From contig PMOS01000024.1 in assembly GCA_003161435.1 (NCBI GenBank), positions 62,001 through 126,000 of the forward strand: a stretch of DNA of 64,000 nucleotides, written 5' to 3'. Below the pieces are notes generated by a model. The model searched no databases and was not told the origin of the DNA. It saw nothing but the letters and a program-made list of their open reading frames with translations. The position numbers were made by a program, and so were the translations under genes. Below are positions 31,044 through 41,909 of the stretch, piece by piece; within the stretch, counting starts at the first letter, position 1, and every line of letters begins with the position of its first letter. The DNA comes from Vulcanimicrobiota bacterium. GTDB taxonomy: Bacteria > Vulcanimicrobiota > Vulcanimicrobiia > Vulcanimicrobiales > Vulcanimicrobiaceae.

Positions 31044-31246
31044 ACGAGACGGGATTCGTGATGTCGTTCGACGACGACGACGGCGACGTCGTCGTCCCGC
31101 CCGACGACGCTGCCAAAACCAACGCTATGATGAGCGCCGCGATCATGGACTGCCTCCTTGGAAGGTGCAGTCACAGCGTGGCGCAGTGCGTTCACGCGAC
31201 CCGGATCAACATTGACTATGCGCGCCGTTGGCGCGTATCACTCAGC

Positions 31247-32674
31247 TCAGGTGATGTATCCACGATGCCGCGCGATCGCGACGGCTTCCGGCGCGCGCGC
31301 GGCCTCGAGCTTGCCGAGGATCGAGCGCGTGTGGTTGTACACGGTATTGACGCTGCGCCCGGTTTCCTGCGCGATGCGTCCGGCGCTCCAACCTCGTCCG
31401 AGCAGGTTCAGCACCTCGAGCTCGGAGTCTGTGAGCTTCGCAGGCGGCTCGTTCGTAGCGCGTGATGCGCGCGCGTTCTCGTAGACGCGCTGCATTCCGC
31501 GGAGTCCCGGCTCGACGTCGGCGGCTCCGCGTGCCAACTCGCGGATTCCCCGATCCGGACCGACTTCGCGCACGTCCAAGGTCCGCATGGCGCGCACGTG
31601 GTCGCCGAGCAGGTCGCACGCGACCGCCACCGTCGCCCGCGTGAGGCGGCGAAGGCGTTGCTCGTACGCAGGTTCGGTGACCGAGAAGCGCCCGAGCCCC
31701 GAAATCGCTGCCTGCAGCTCGGCCCTCGCGGCGTCGTCGTCCCGGCGCGCCGCGTGCGCAAGGGCGATGAGCGCGCCGCAGAGCGCCGACTGGGCTCGGC
31801 TTCGGCCACCCGTATCGCGCAGGACGGCGAGTACCGTCCTCATCGCGGGGAGATCGGTCGCGCCCAGTACCATCGCGTGCGCGAGGGTCAGCGGATAGTT
31901 CTCCTGAAATTGCTCGGGAAGACACAAGGAGCGCAACTGCCGCTCGAGCTTGGGAACGCGCTCGACATCGCCGATCTGCACCGCGACCGTGAACTCCGCG
32001 ACCAGCGCGGGCTGGAGCAGCGACGCGTCGTCCGTCTTCGTCGCCGCCGTTCGAAACAGACGAACGTAGCGATCGGCCTCGGTAAAGTCCTCGAGGACGT
32101 CATGATAGACGTTGAACGCGACGGAATACGCAGCCGCAGCAGGGTGCCACGCGCCGAGCTTTTCCGCGGCTCGCGCACTGCGGATAGCCAGGTTGAGTGC
32201 GCGCGTATGGTCGCCGAGAAAGTATGCGGTCCGCGCGATCCGTTGAAGGACGCGTAGTTCGACGACGGGATCGACGTCGGACAAAAGTGCGCGTTCCGCC
32301 GCATCGCAATGACGGCGCGCCGCTTTGCGTTCGCCGCGATCGGCGGCGGCAATAGCGCGAAAGACGCTCGCGGATGCGTCCCACCCGCCTGCCTCCAGCA
32401 CGCCGGCAACGCCGAAGACCTCGTCGTGCGCGTGCCGCATTGCGAAGATCGGCCCGAGAAAATCCGCCGCAGCTGCGGCGACGTCGGCCGGTCCGCGCTT
32501 CACGACTTGCCGCAGAAGCCGCACGGCGCCGTCGACGTCACCGTCCCGAAGCGCACCGACTCCGTCGAGGAACTTGCGCTCGGGTGCGCCGCGGGCGCAC
32601 GCGCGAGCCGCTCGGCGGATCGCTTCCGGATTCGAGGTGACTGCGACGTGGAAGGCATTGAGAACCGTGCCCAA
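31247..32674 (-). CDS. TPR-repeat LuxR-family transcriptional regulator
   Basis: 475 residues from a TTG preceded by GAGGAG at 7 nt. Residues 1-400 are Ala-rich helical repeats of the TPR/MalT-arm type (for example ALNLAIRSARAAEKLGAWHPA). The C-terminus is a LuxR helix-turn-helix: LTDSELEVLNLLGRGWSAGR then IAQETGRSVNTVYNHTRSIL. No nucleotide-binding or receiver domain, so the signal it senses is probably bound by the repeats. Divergent from the membrane protein gene at 32845. Confidence 0.88.
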   Translation of the reverse strand: MGTVLNAFHVAVTSNPEAIRRAARACARGAPERKFLDGVGALRDGDVDGAVRLLRQVVKRGPADVAAAAADFLGPIFAMRHAHDEVFGVAGVLEAGGWDASASVFRAIAAADRGERKAARRHCDAAERALLSDVDPVVELRVLQRIARTAYFLGDHTRALNLAIRSARAAEKLGAWHPAAAAYSVAFNVYHDVLEDFTEADRYVRLFRTAATKTDDASLLQPALVAEFTVAVQIGDVERVPKLERQLRSLCLPEQFQENYPLTLAHAMVLGATDLPAMRTVLAVLRDTGGRSRAQSALCGALIALAHAARRDDDAARAELQAAISGLGRFSVTEPAYEQRLRRLTRATVAVACDLLGDHVRAMRTLDVREVGPDRGIRELARGAADVEPGLRGMQRVYENARASRATNEPPAKLTDSELEVLNLLGRGWSAGRIAQETGRSVNTVYNHTRSILGKLEAARAPEAVAIARHRGYIT

Positions 32675-32844
32675 ACGCGTTCTCCTCGATGTCTGGGACG
32701 GTCGACCGACACGGCCGCCCGGCTTCGATCTCGGCCTGGAGGCCGGGTTTTTCGTTCATTGATCGGTTGCGCAAGTTGTCGCGTTCGGCCGCCCTTTCCC
32801 TTGCCGGTCGAGGAATCGCGGGCCTTCGTGCGAAGCGAACGGTC

Positions 32845-33498
32845 ATGCGTGCCGGACCCGCACGTTTGCTGTTCTGTCTGGTGGCCGCCGTCACGTCCGC
32901 GGCGCTTGCCGATCCGCTCGTCGAGGGGCTATCGAACCGCGGTGTGTTCGGCTCGGGCCGCTTTACCGACCACAGCTATGCGGACGTCCTGCCGGCGCTT
33001 GCCGCAGCTCTCGTCTTCGCGGCGCTCTTCGTCGTCGGAGTGGTGCGCCGCACGGTGCCGAGATCTCGCTTGGGACACGCTACGGCGTGGCTTCGTGAGT
33101 CGCGCGCAGCGGTACCACCACAAACCGCGATGCGACTTTTCCCGGTCACGTTCGCACTTCAGATCGTCACGCTGTTCGGTGCGGAAACACTCGAGCAGAT
33201 CGCCGTGGCGGGCCATGCGTTCGGCGGTGCGGTGTGGTTGGGCGGACCGGTTCTCGCAAGCCTCGGCTTGCATGCCGCGATCGGACTTCTCGTGGTGGCG
33301 GTGCTAGCTCGGCTCCTCGACTGGGTTGCGCGGAGCATCGTCGAGGTCATCGACCTCCTTCGTCGTCTCGTCTTGGAGTGGGATTCGCTCTCGCCATTGC
33401 GGGCTGTGATCGGAAGCCTCGCACCGCCGCGCCCACTGGACGTACCCGCGATCGCGGCGTCACACGGCCGCGCACCTCCGCACTTCCACGCTCGCTGA
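32845..33498 (+). CDS. Membrane protein of unknown function
   Basis: 217 residues from the ATG at 32845. Four hydrophobic stretches: a signal-like start (LLFCLVAAVTSAALA), ALAAALVFAALFVVGVV near 65, FALQIVTLFGA, and LHAAIGLLVVAVLARLL near 150. The cytoplasmic tail ends in PPHFHAR. In-frame sequence upstream to 32689 overlaps the promoter region of the regulator and looks non-coding. No family recognised. Confidence 0.6.
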   Translation: MRAGPARLLFCLVAAVTSAALADPLVEGLSNRGVFGSGRFTDHSYADVLPALAAALVFAALFVVGVVRRTVPRSRLGHATAWLRESRAAVPPQTAMRLFPVTFALQIVTLFGAETLEQIAVAGHAFGGAVWLGGPVLASLGLHAAIGLLVVAVLARLLDWVARSIVEVIDLLRRLVLEWDSLSPLRAVIGSLAPPRPLDVPAIAASHGRAPPHFHAR

Positions 33499-33580
33499 TT
33501 CCGCGCGCGCCGCTTAGCGCGTGCTTCGCTGAGTCGGCCCGACGCGCGGTGCTCGCGACGAAGGGCGTGGAAGGCTTTTG

Positions 33581-33892
33581 ATGTCACAGGAAATTGAGGA
33601 GCGGTACGACGTCTTCGTGCGCGCGAGCCCGGCCGGCACGCGCCTCGAGTTCACCGGTTGGACCGACGAGTTCCCGGGTCTAACCGCAAAAGGCGACAAG
33701 CCGGACCAAACGGCGGCCGCGCTCGGCGCGACGATCAGTTTGCATCTGCTCGCCGAAGGCGTTACCGCGCTTCCGCCACCCATCGACCACGACGAGGGCG
33801 TGCTCACCCGCTACAGGACGCGCGGCGAAGGCTACGGACGCCGAATGGCGATCGTTCGCGTGCCAATACCCGACCAAACGATGGCAACGTGA
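33581..33892 (+). CDS. Small HicB-like protein (103 aa)
   Basis: 103 residues from an ATG preceded by GGAAGG. The pattern YDVFVRASPAGTRLEFTGWT followed by DEFPGLTAKGDKPDQTAAAL is that of the partial RNase-H fold of HicB-type antitoxins, but no HicA toxin gene and no DNA-binding domain are seen. Role unknown. Confidence 0.5.
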   Translation: MSQEIEERYDVFVRASPAGTRLEFTGWTDEFPGLTAKGDKPDQTAAALGATISLHLLAEGVTALPPPIDHDEGVLTRYRTRGEGYGRRMAIVRVPIPDQTMAT

Positions 33893-33944
33893 GAGATGAC
33901 TGAGAACGCGCCTCGCATCACACCGCAGTGGGTACGCGAGACGC

Positions 33945-34214
33945 ATGAAACGTCTCCTCACTTCCGCCTTCGCTCTCAGCCTCGCGCTCCTGGGTTCGGC
34001 GGCACCGGCGTTCGCACAACAATACGACCGGCATGGCTACTACAGGCACGACCCGCACTACTATGCGCACCGCGACTATCGCTACACCGCGTGGCAGCAG
34101 GCGCCGCGCCGCTACCGCTACTGGCACGGACGCCCGGTCACGTACTACAACAGCGCCTGGGGCTACTGGGGCTATCGGAGCGGTCTGCACGTCTTCATCA
34201 GCGTCCCGCTCTGA
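33945..34214 (+). CDS. Small secreted Tyr/His-rich protein
   Basis: 89 residues. Clear signal peptide (MKRLLTSAFALSLALLGSAAPAFAQ) followed by a Tyr-, His- and Arg-rich mature part (YDRHGYYRHDPHYYAHRDYR). The composition might bind metal or cell-surface polymers. No family recognised. Confidence 0.65.
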   Translation: MKRLLTSAFALSLALLGSAAPAFAQQYDRHGYYRHDPHYYAHRDYRYTAWQQAPRRYRYWHGRPVTYYNSAWGYWGYRSGLHVFISVPL

Positions 34215-34233
34215 GGGTTCGCCTGATTCCACG

Positions 34234-34270
34234 CGCATGAGGACCTGCGGTTCCGCCAGATCCTCATGCG
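34234..34270 (+). terminator. Long hairpin between convergent genes
   Basis: CGCATGAGGA pairs with TCCTCATGCG around an inner CTGCGG/CCGCCAG hairpin, followed by TTCT. It separates the small secreted protein gene from the convergent ettA. Confidence 0.65.
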
Positions 34271-34275
34271 TTCTG

Positions 34276-35940
<1,665 letters not shown>

Positions 35941-35995
35941 CGAAGGAGCCTAACGGACTACGAGCGCAGGGTGATCATTGGAGGGACGAGGGCGG

Positions 35996-36520
35996 CTAGC
36001 GCGCGGGAACGACGCTCGATGCGCCGCCGTAGCGGCCGATCGCACGGTGGAATGCTACAGCGATCACGATGAAGGCGACCGCGACCAGCGCGACAGTGCC
36101 GCTGTTCATCGGCAGCTGCGTGCGCGGATCAGCGCCGTGCGGGACGGCGTAGCGAGCGACGAAGCGCAGCACGAACGCGATGACCCAGATTGCGAACGTC
36201 ACGCGCGACCCGCTTGCAATCACTGCATTGGGGACGCCGGCCGGCGCGAACGTCGTGTAACGAACGATGAGTACCCCGGTAATCGCCCCTAGGACCACCC
36301 CAGCGATGAGCGCCGCGAACAGCTGATCGATTCCAGCCGGGTCGAAGCTGATCGTCGCCCAGGCGAGATATGCCGAGAGGATCAGGAGGATCGCCGGCCG
36401 GGCCCACAGCACGCCGCCCTTGATCACCCGCGGCTTGAGCTCGCGTATCGCGAACCGAAACACCACGAACGCGGCGATCAAGAGCGTGAAAACCGACTGC
36501 GTTACAAACGAATTCTGCAC
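35996..36520 (-). CDS. CcdC/DUF1453-like membrane protein
   Basis: 174 residues with about five membrane helices. FRFAIRELKPRVIKGGVLWARPAILL near residue 22 and the overall layout match the CcdC-like DUF1453 family of small integral membrane proteins of unknown function. Gene lies alone between ettA and the liv operon. Confidence 0.65.
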   Translation of the reverse strand: MQNSFVTQSVFTLLIAAFVVFRFAIRELKPRVIKGGVLWARPAILLILSAYLAWATISFDPAGIDQLFAALIAGVVLGAITGVLIVRYTTFAPAGVPNAVIASGSRVTFAIWVIAFVLRFVARYAVPHGADPRTQLPMNSGTVALVAVAFIVIAVAFHRAIGRYGGASSVVPAR

Positions 36521-36553
36521 GCCCGACCCTTCGTCGTGCGACGCCCGAAAGCC

Positions 36554-37270
36554 TCAGGCGCCGCCCCCGAGGTAGGCCGCTCGAACCACTTCGCTCGCCG
36601 TTAGATCGGCGGCGGCGCCTTGATGGGCGATTCGGCCGACTTCCAACACATAGCCGCGCGAGGCGACCGCCAGCGCCTGGCGTGCGTTCTGCTCGATCAG
36701 CAGAATCGTTGTCCCGCGCGCGCTGATGTCGCGGATCACCTCAAAGATCGTCTGGACCAGCTTGGGCGACAAACCGAGCGACGGCTCGTCCAGCAGCAAG
36801 AGGCGTGGGCGCGACATGAGCGCACGTCCGATCGCGAGCATTTGCTGCTCGCCGCCCGACATCGTCCCGGCTTTCTGCGCGTATCGTTCTCGCAGCCGCG
36901 GGAAGATCGTGAGGACGCGCTCGATGTCGGCGGCGATCTCGTCCTTTGCTCGCCGCGTGTACGCGCCTAGCTCGAGGTTCTCGCGCACCGTCATCCGGGG
37001 GAAGACGCGCCGGCCTTCGGGCGAGTGCCCGATTCCGGCGCGCACGATCTCGTTGGGCGCGACCCGCGTGATGTCGCGACCGTCGAACCGGATCGTCCCG
37101 CTCGCCGGGCGCATCAGGCCGCTGATCGTGCGCAGCGTCGTCGTCTTTCCCGCCCCGTTGGCACCGATCAGCGTGACGACCTCACCCTCGTCGACGGTGA
37201 GCGAGACGTCCGACAGCGCGGTAATCCGCCCGTAACGCGCAACCAGGTTCGTCACTTCGAGCAACGCCAT
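36554..37270 (-). CDS. livF: Branched-chain amino acid ABC transporter ATPase LivF
   Basis: 238 residues. Walker A GANGAGKTT near residue 35, signature MSGGEQQMLAIGRALM, Walker B LLLLDEPSLGL. LivF-type signature and length. Its ATG overlaps the livG stop by one base. Last gene of livKHMGF; imports branched-chain amino acids or related amides together with LivG. Confidence 0.93.
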   Translation of the reverse strand: MALLEVTNLVARYGRITALSDVSLTVDEGEVVTLIGANGAGKTTTLRTISGLMRPASGTIRFDGRDITRVAPNEIVRAGIGHSPEGRRVFPRMTVRENLELGAYTRRAKDEIAADIERVLTIFPRLRERYAQKAGTMSGGEQQMLAIGRALMSRPRLLLLDEPSLGLSPKLVQTIFEVIRDISARGTTILLIEQNARQALAVASRGYVLEVGRIAHQGAAADLTASEVVRAAYLGGGA

Positions 37271-38031
37271 CAGGCGGGCGCTCCAAGATACGCTTCGATC
37301 ACGCGCGGGTCGTTGCGAACGTCCGCGGGCAGACCCTCCGCGATCTTCTCGCCGTGGTCCAGCACGGTGATCCGCTCGCTGAGCTGCATGACGAGTCCCA
37401 TGTCGTGCTCGATCAGGAATACGGTGATGCCGCGATCGCGAATGCGCCGGATCAGATCGACGAGGTCCTGCTTCTCGCTCGGATTCATCCCTGCGGCCGG
37501 CTCGTCGAGCAGCAGCAATTTCGGTTCCGAAGCGAGCGCGCGGGCGATCTCCAACCGCCGCTGGAGGCCGTACGCGAAGTTGCGCGCATACGTGTCGGCG
37601 CTGGCTTCGAGACCGACGAACCGCAGCAGCTCGAGCGCGCGCGACCGGGCAGTCTCCTCCTCCTTGCGCTGCCGCGGCGTGTGCAGCAGCGAGTCGACCA
37701 GGTTCGCGTGCAGGCGCGCGTGCTCGCCGGTCGTGACGTTCTCGATCGCCGACATGAACGCGAACAGACGGATGTTCTGGAACGTCCGCGCGATGCCGAG
37801 GCTCGCGATGCGGCTGGTCGGCATCCCCGTCACGTCGGTTCCATCGAAGACGACCCGGCCGGACGTCGGCCGGTAGATCCCGGTGATCAAGTTGAACGCC
37901 GTCGATTTACCCGCGCCGTTCGGACCGATCATCGCGACGATCGAACCGGCCTCGATCGCGAAGTCGAGCTCGTTGACGGCGACCAGTCCGCCGAACCGCT
38001 GCGTCACGTGCTCCAACGTCAAGAGCGACAT
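37270..38031 (-). CDS. livG: Branched-chain amino acid ABC transporter ATPase LivG
   Basis: 253 residues from the ATG at 38031, one base after the livM stop. Walker A GPNGAGKST, long LivG insertion with RTFQNIRLF near residue 80, YGLQRRLEIARALA signature and LLLDEPAAGMNP. Confidence 0.93.
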   Translation of the reverse strand: MSLLTLEHVTQRFGGLVAVNELDFAIEAGSIVAMIGPNGAGKSTAFNLITGIYRPTSGRVVFDGTDVTGMPTSRIASLGIARTFQNIRLFAFMSAIENVTTGEHARLHANLVDSLLHTPRQRKEEETARSRALELLRFVGLEASADTYARNFAYGLQRRLEIARALASEPKLLLLDEPAAGMNPSEKQDLVDLIRRIRDRGITVFLIEHDMGLVMQLSERITVLDHGEKIAEGLPADVRNDPRVIEAYLGAPA

Positions 38032-38032
38032 G

Positions 38033-39121
38033 TCAGTGCACCGCCTCGGTGTAAAGCGCTTGCTCCTGCGCGGCGACGCCGGCATCACCTTCACCCGCGT
38101 GCAGCTCGGCCTTGCGCTGGCGGCTCGGGATCAGTCCCTCGGGCCGGAACAGCATCATCATCACGAGGATCACGCCGTAGATCAAAAAGCGCGAGTTCGT
38201 CAAGTCGACGTTCAAGCCGAGCCCGTGCAAGAAGTTCGTTCCCTGCGGGAGGATGAAGCGCTCGAGGGCGGACAGGATCAAGCTGCCGACGATCACGCCG
38301 GGGATGTTGCCCATCCCGCCGAGCACGAGCATCGCGAGGATGAACACGCTGACGTTGAAGCCGAACTGATCCGGCGAAACCAGCTGCAGCTTCGAGGCGA
38401 ACGCGCAGCCGGCCAAGCCGCTGAACGACGCGCCCATCGCGAACGCGGCCAGCTTGGTCGTGGTCGTGTTGATCCCCATGTGCGCCGCGGCCAGCTCGTC
38501 TTCGCGGATCGCCATCCAAGCGCGCCCGAGCCGGCTGTTGCGCAGATTGCTCGCGACCCAGACCGCGAACGCGATCAACCCGAGCACCATGAAATAGTAC
38601 GGCAGCGCATTGAAACCGAACTTGTAAGCCCCGATCGACGGCTGATCGAGCGAACCGATCCCGTTGGGGCCGCCGGTCCACTGGCTCAGGTTGAGGAACG
38701 TCTGCGGAACGATCTCGCCGAAGCCGAGCGTGACGATCGCGAGGTAGTCGCCGCGCAGCCGCAGCGTCGGCGCGCCGAGCAGGATACCGAACACCCCCGC
38801 GATCCCCGACGCGACGAACAGCAGCAGCCAGAACGGCAGATGGATCCCGAACTGCGGCGAGGCGAGCATCGCGAACGCGTACGAGCCGATCGCGAAGAAC
38901 GCTGCATACCCGAGATCGAGCAACCCGGCGAAGCCGACGACGATGTTCAGCCCGAGCGCCAGCAGCACGAAGGCGCCGGCATCGGCGAGAAAGTTGGTGA
39001 ACGCGTCGTTGCGGCCGACGAACGGCAGCGCGATCGCGACCACGCACACGAGGGCCGTGCGTCCACGCGGCGTCCGAACGAGGGCGGCAACGAGCGAAAC
39101 GAAACGCAACAATTGGTTCAC
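38033..39121 (-). CDS. livM: Branched-chain amino acid ABC transporter permease LivM
   Basis: 362 residues from a GTG at 39121 that follows the livH stop by one base; sequence upstream of it in frame belongs to livH. About nine membrane helices. LNIVVGFAGLLDLGYAAFFAIG near residue 60 and the EAA-like RLGRAWMAIREDELAA near 210 are LivM hallmarks. Confidence 0.92.
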   Translation of the reverse strand: MNQLLRFVSLVAALVRTPRGRTALVCVVAIALPFVGRNDAFTNFLADAGAFVLLALGLNIVVGFAGLLDLGYAAFFAIGSYAFAMLASPQFGIHLPFWLLLFVASGIAGVFGILLGAPTLRLRGDYLAIVTLGFGEIVPQTFLNLSQWTGGPNGIGSLDQPSIGAYKFGFNALPYYFMVLGLIAFAVWVASNLRNSRLGRAWMAIREDELAAAHMGINTTTTKLAAFAMGASFSGLAGCAFASKLQLVSPDQFGFNVSVFILAMLVLGGMGNIPGVIVGSLILSALERFILPQGTNFLHGLGLNVDLTNSRFLIYGVILVMMMLFRPEGLIPSRQRKAELHAGEGDAGVAAQEQALYTEAVH

Positions 39122-39122
39122 G

Positions 39123-40034
39123 TTAGACTTTGTTCGGCAGCGACTCGCCAAGCAGTCCGGACGGACGGAAGATCAGGACCAGGACCAGCACCGAGAACAC
39201 GACGACGTTGGACCACTGGTCGCCGATGAACTGGGTGGTCATCGCCTCGATCAAGCCGATCAGAAAACCGCCGAGCATCGCGCCCGCGATGTTGCCGATC
39301 CCGCCCAGAACCGCCGCCGTGAACGCTTTGAGTCCCGCTGCGAAGCCGTTGAAGAACCACGTCGAGCCGTAATAGACCCCGGACACGAAGCCGGCGGCGC
39401 CGGCGAGCGCCGAACCGATGAGGAACGTTAGCGCGATCGTGGTGTTGATGTCGATCCCCATCAGTTGCGCGGCGTCTTTGTCCTGCGCCGTCGCGCGCAT
39501 CGCCTTGCCCAGGCGGCTGTACCGCACGAACGTCTGCAACACCATCATCAGCACCACCGCGAGCAGGATCACCATGATTTGCTTGGCCTCGACGGTCACC
39601 GCGCCGACCGCGAAACTGGGATTCGGGATCACCTGCGGGAACGGAATCGGCGACGGCCCTTTCCAGTACTGCATGAGATTTTCGAGAATGAACGACATCC
39701 CGATTGCGGTGATGAGCGGCGCCAACTTGGGCGCATTTCGGAGGCGGCGATAAGCAAGCCGCTCGATGATGACGCCCGTCAGCCCGCAGAGGAGCATCGC
39801 CCCCAGGATCGCCACCGCGACGACGACGATGAGCATCGGACCGGATACGATCCCGGTCACGCCAAGCAGCGTGAGGATCGCCAGCGAGAAGAACGTTCCG
39901 AGCGTGTAGACGTCGCCGTGCGCGAAGTTGATGAGCTCGATGATCCCGTAGACCATCGTGTAGCCGAGCGCGATGAGCGCGTAGATCCCGCCGAGCGACA
40001 GCCCATTGATGAGCTGTTGGACGAAGAGCGTCAA
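39123..40034 (-). CDS. livH: Branched-chain amino acid ABC transporter permease LivH
   Basis: 303 residues, eight membrane helices. NGLSLGGIYALIALGYTMVYG at the start, INFAHGD near 37 and YSRLGKAMRATAQDKDAA near 185 are typical of LivH. Its ATG overlaps the livK stop by 4 nt. Confidence 0.93.
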   Translation of the reverse strand: MTLFVQQLINGLSLGGIYALIALGYTMVYGIIELINFAHGDVYTLGTFFSLAILTLLGVTGIVSGPMLIVVVAVAILGAMLLCGLTGVIIERLAYRRLRNAPKLAPLITAIGMSFILENLMQYWKGPSPIPFPQVIPNPSFAVGAVTVEAKQIMVILLAVVLMMVLQTFVRYSRLGKAMRATAQDKDAAQLMGIDINTTIALTFLIGSALAGAAGFVSGVYYGSTWFFNGFAAGLKAFTAAVLGGIGNIAGAMLGGFLIGLIEAMTTQFIGDQWSNVVVFSVLVLVLIFRPSGLLGESLPNKV

Positions 40035-41299
40035 GACTTCAGCGTAATGACGTCGATCGTGATCGGCTTGCCGCCCTTGACTTCGAGCAGCGAAAGCACC
40101 GGCGACGTCGTGTCGCCGTTGGCGTCGAAGCCCACCTTGCCGATCGGGGAGTCGAAGTCTTTGGTCGCTGCAACGTACTTGAGCACGTCGGCGCGTGTCG
40201 GCATCTTGCCGCCGGCGTCGGTGATAGCTTTCTCGATCGCCGCGATCTCGATCTTCGCCGCCGTATAGGCATTGGCCGAGTACGGGCCGACGTTGCTCTT
40301 GAAGCGCGCCTGGTACGCAGCGATGAACTGCTTGGCGGAGGGCAGCTTCGACGCGTCCGGCGCCGCGACCGTCATGTACGAGCCGTTTGCCGTGGCGCCG
40401 GCGACCGTTTCGAACTCGGGGTCCGAGATACCGTCACCACCGAGATACGGCACGCTGCCCAATCCGACATCGCTCATTTGACGTCGCACCAGGCCGCCGC
40501 CCGTTGAGGTATTGCCGCCGAAGAAAACGCCGTCAGGGTTGTCGGCCTTGGCCTTGGTGAGCAACGCTTTGAAATCTTGCTGGTTCGCCGTGATGTGCTC
40601 GTGGCCGAGTACCGTGCCGCCGAGCTGGCGGAACGACGCGTCGAAGACGTCGGCGAGTCCCTTCCCGTACGTCTCGTTGTCGTCGATGATGAAGACCCGC
40701 TTGAGGCCCAGCCGCTGCGCCGCAACCTGGGCCAGCGCAAGGCCCTGCTTGGAGTCGCGCGTGCAAACGCGGAAGTACGTGTTCGTGTCGGGATGCGCGG
40801 TCCGCAGCTTCTTCGCGTCGTCGCCGATCGTCAGCCCGTCGTTGGTGTTCGAAGGTGAGATCTGCACCAGCCCCGCGTCGTTCGTCAGCGGGATCTCCGA
40901 CTTCGCGACGTTCGAGTTGAACGGCCCGACCATCGCGAGCACCGAGGAGTCGGCGATGAACGTCTTGACGTTCTGCGCGCCGGCTGCGGGATCGTGCTTT
41001 CCTTGCACCGCGTCGTCGAGCAGCGAGGTGTCGAGCTTGAACTTGCCGCCGGCGAAGCCGTTCTTGTTCGCCTCCTCGACCGCGAGCACGACGCCGTTCT
41101 GCGTCGGAATTCCGATCGACGCGTCGGCCCCGCTCACCGGCAGATCGACGCCGATCTTGATCGTCTGCCCCGCAGCCGCTGGTTCGGAAGAGCTGCCGCT
41201 CGAGGACGTCGTCGACGTCGAGTTGGTGCAGGCGGCCAGGACCGCCGCCAAGGCGGTGGCGGCGACGGCGCGCGAGATCGGAGACAAACGCATACCCAC
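40031..41299 (-). CDS. livK: Branched-chain amino acid-binding lipoprotein LivK/LivJ-like
   Basis: 422 residues. Lipobox LAAVLAAC near residue 23, then a Ser/Thr linker, then the type I periplasmic binding fold: IKIGVDLPVSGADASIG, VLAMVGPFNSNVAKSEIPL and RVFIIDDNETYGKG. First gene of the liv operon. Substrate may be Leu/Ile/Val, urea or short amides. Confidence 0.9.
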   Translation of the reverse strand: MGMRLSPISRAVAATALAAVLAACTNSTSTTSSSGSSSEPAAAGQTIKIGVDLPVSGADASIGIPTQNGVVLAVEEANKNGFAGGKFKLDTSLLDDAVQGKHDPAAGAQNVKTFIADSSVLAMVGPFNSNVAKSEIPLTNDAGLVQISPSNTNDGLTIGDDAKKLRTAHPDTNTYFRVCTRDSKQGLALAQVAAQRLGLKRVFIIDDNETYGKGLADVFDASFRQLGGTVLGHEHITANQQDFKALLTKAKADNPDGVFFGGNTSTGGGLVRRQMSDVGLGSVPYLGGDGISDPEFETVAGATANGSYMTVAAPDASKLPSAKQFIAAYQARFKSNVGPYSANAYTAAKIEIAAIEKAITDAGGKMPTRADVLKYVAATKDFDSPIGKVGFDANGDTTSPVLSLLEVKGGKPITIDVITLKS

Positions 41300-41369
41300 G
41301 ACTCCTAGACTGCAGCGAGTCGGCCCTGTGTACGCCCGCGCGGCGGGGCCGCCCTGCGCGGACGAGGGA

Positions 41370-41789
41370 TCAGCCCCCGGCAGGCTCGCGACAGGACGCG
41401 CAACGCCCGGTGAAGTTGACCAGCACGTCCCCGATCTCGAATCCGTGTTCGCGCGCGATTCGCGCGACGGCGGCCTTGGGCAAGCGATAGTCGAGGTCGT
41501 CGATCCGTCCGCAGGCGGCGCAGCGAAAGTGGGCGTGCGGCCCGGCGACCGACTCGTAGTAGGTGACGTCGGCGCCCGGCACCAGGACCTCGGAAACCAG
41601 GCCCAGCCTCGCCAGGCGATTGAGCGCCCGGTAGACCGTCGAGTAGCCGATGCGCGGCTGCCGCTGCTTGGCGAAGGAGTGGACGTCGGCCGCCGTCAGA
41701 TGCCGGCCGGTTCCGTGCTCATGAACCATGTCGCGGACGAGCGCATAGTTCTTGGGCAGGCGGGCCTCCGCTGTGACGATGATTTTCAT
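41370..41789 (-). CDS. Fur-family metalloregulator
   Basis: 139 residues. Winged helix with YSTVYRALNRLARLGLVSEV near residue 50, metal residues in GPHAHFRCAACGRIDD near 85, and a second CxxC (CASC) at the C-terminus for structural zinc. Could be Fur, Zur or PerR; the sequence does not decide. An inverted repeat upstream may be its own operator. Confidence 0.9.
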   Translation of the reverse strand: MKIIVTAEARLPKNYALVRDMVHEHGTGRHLTAADVHSFAKQRQPRIGYSTVYRALNRLARLGLVSEVLVPGADVTYYESVAGPHAHFRCAACGRIDDLDYRLPKAAVARIAREHGFEIGDVLVNFTGRCASCREPAGG

Positions 41790-41797
41790 TCTTGTCT

Positions 41798-41820
41798 TGC
41801 ACAGTGTATCACATGGTGCA
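41798..41820. promoter_or_regulatory. Palindrome upstream of the Fur-family gene
   Basis: TGCAC-N13-GTGCA, 9 bases upstream of the Fur-family start, with further partial symmetry (GTGTATCAC). A likely autoregulatory operator. Confidence 0.5.
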
Positions 41821-41909
41821 CGCTAGGTGAATCTGAAAACTACTATCACTTTCGAGGCGATTGAGCGACGACAAAAAAGCCTACGTTGCGACCCGGCAAG
41901 TTTGGGTTC

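Noticed and set aside
31058-31465. Plus-strand open frame beginning MMSFDDDDGDVVV
   Set aside because: Its second half is antisense to the helix-turn-helix of the LuxR-type regulator, and it has no good ribosome-binding site; composition is repetitive Asp/Val from GACGAC repeats.
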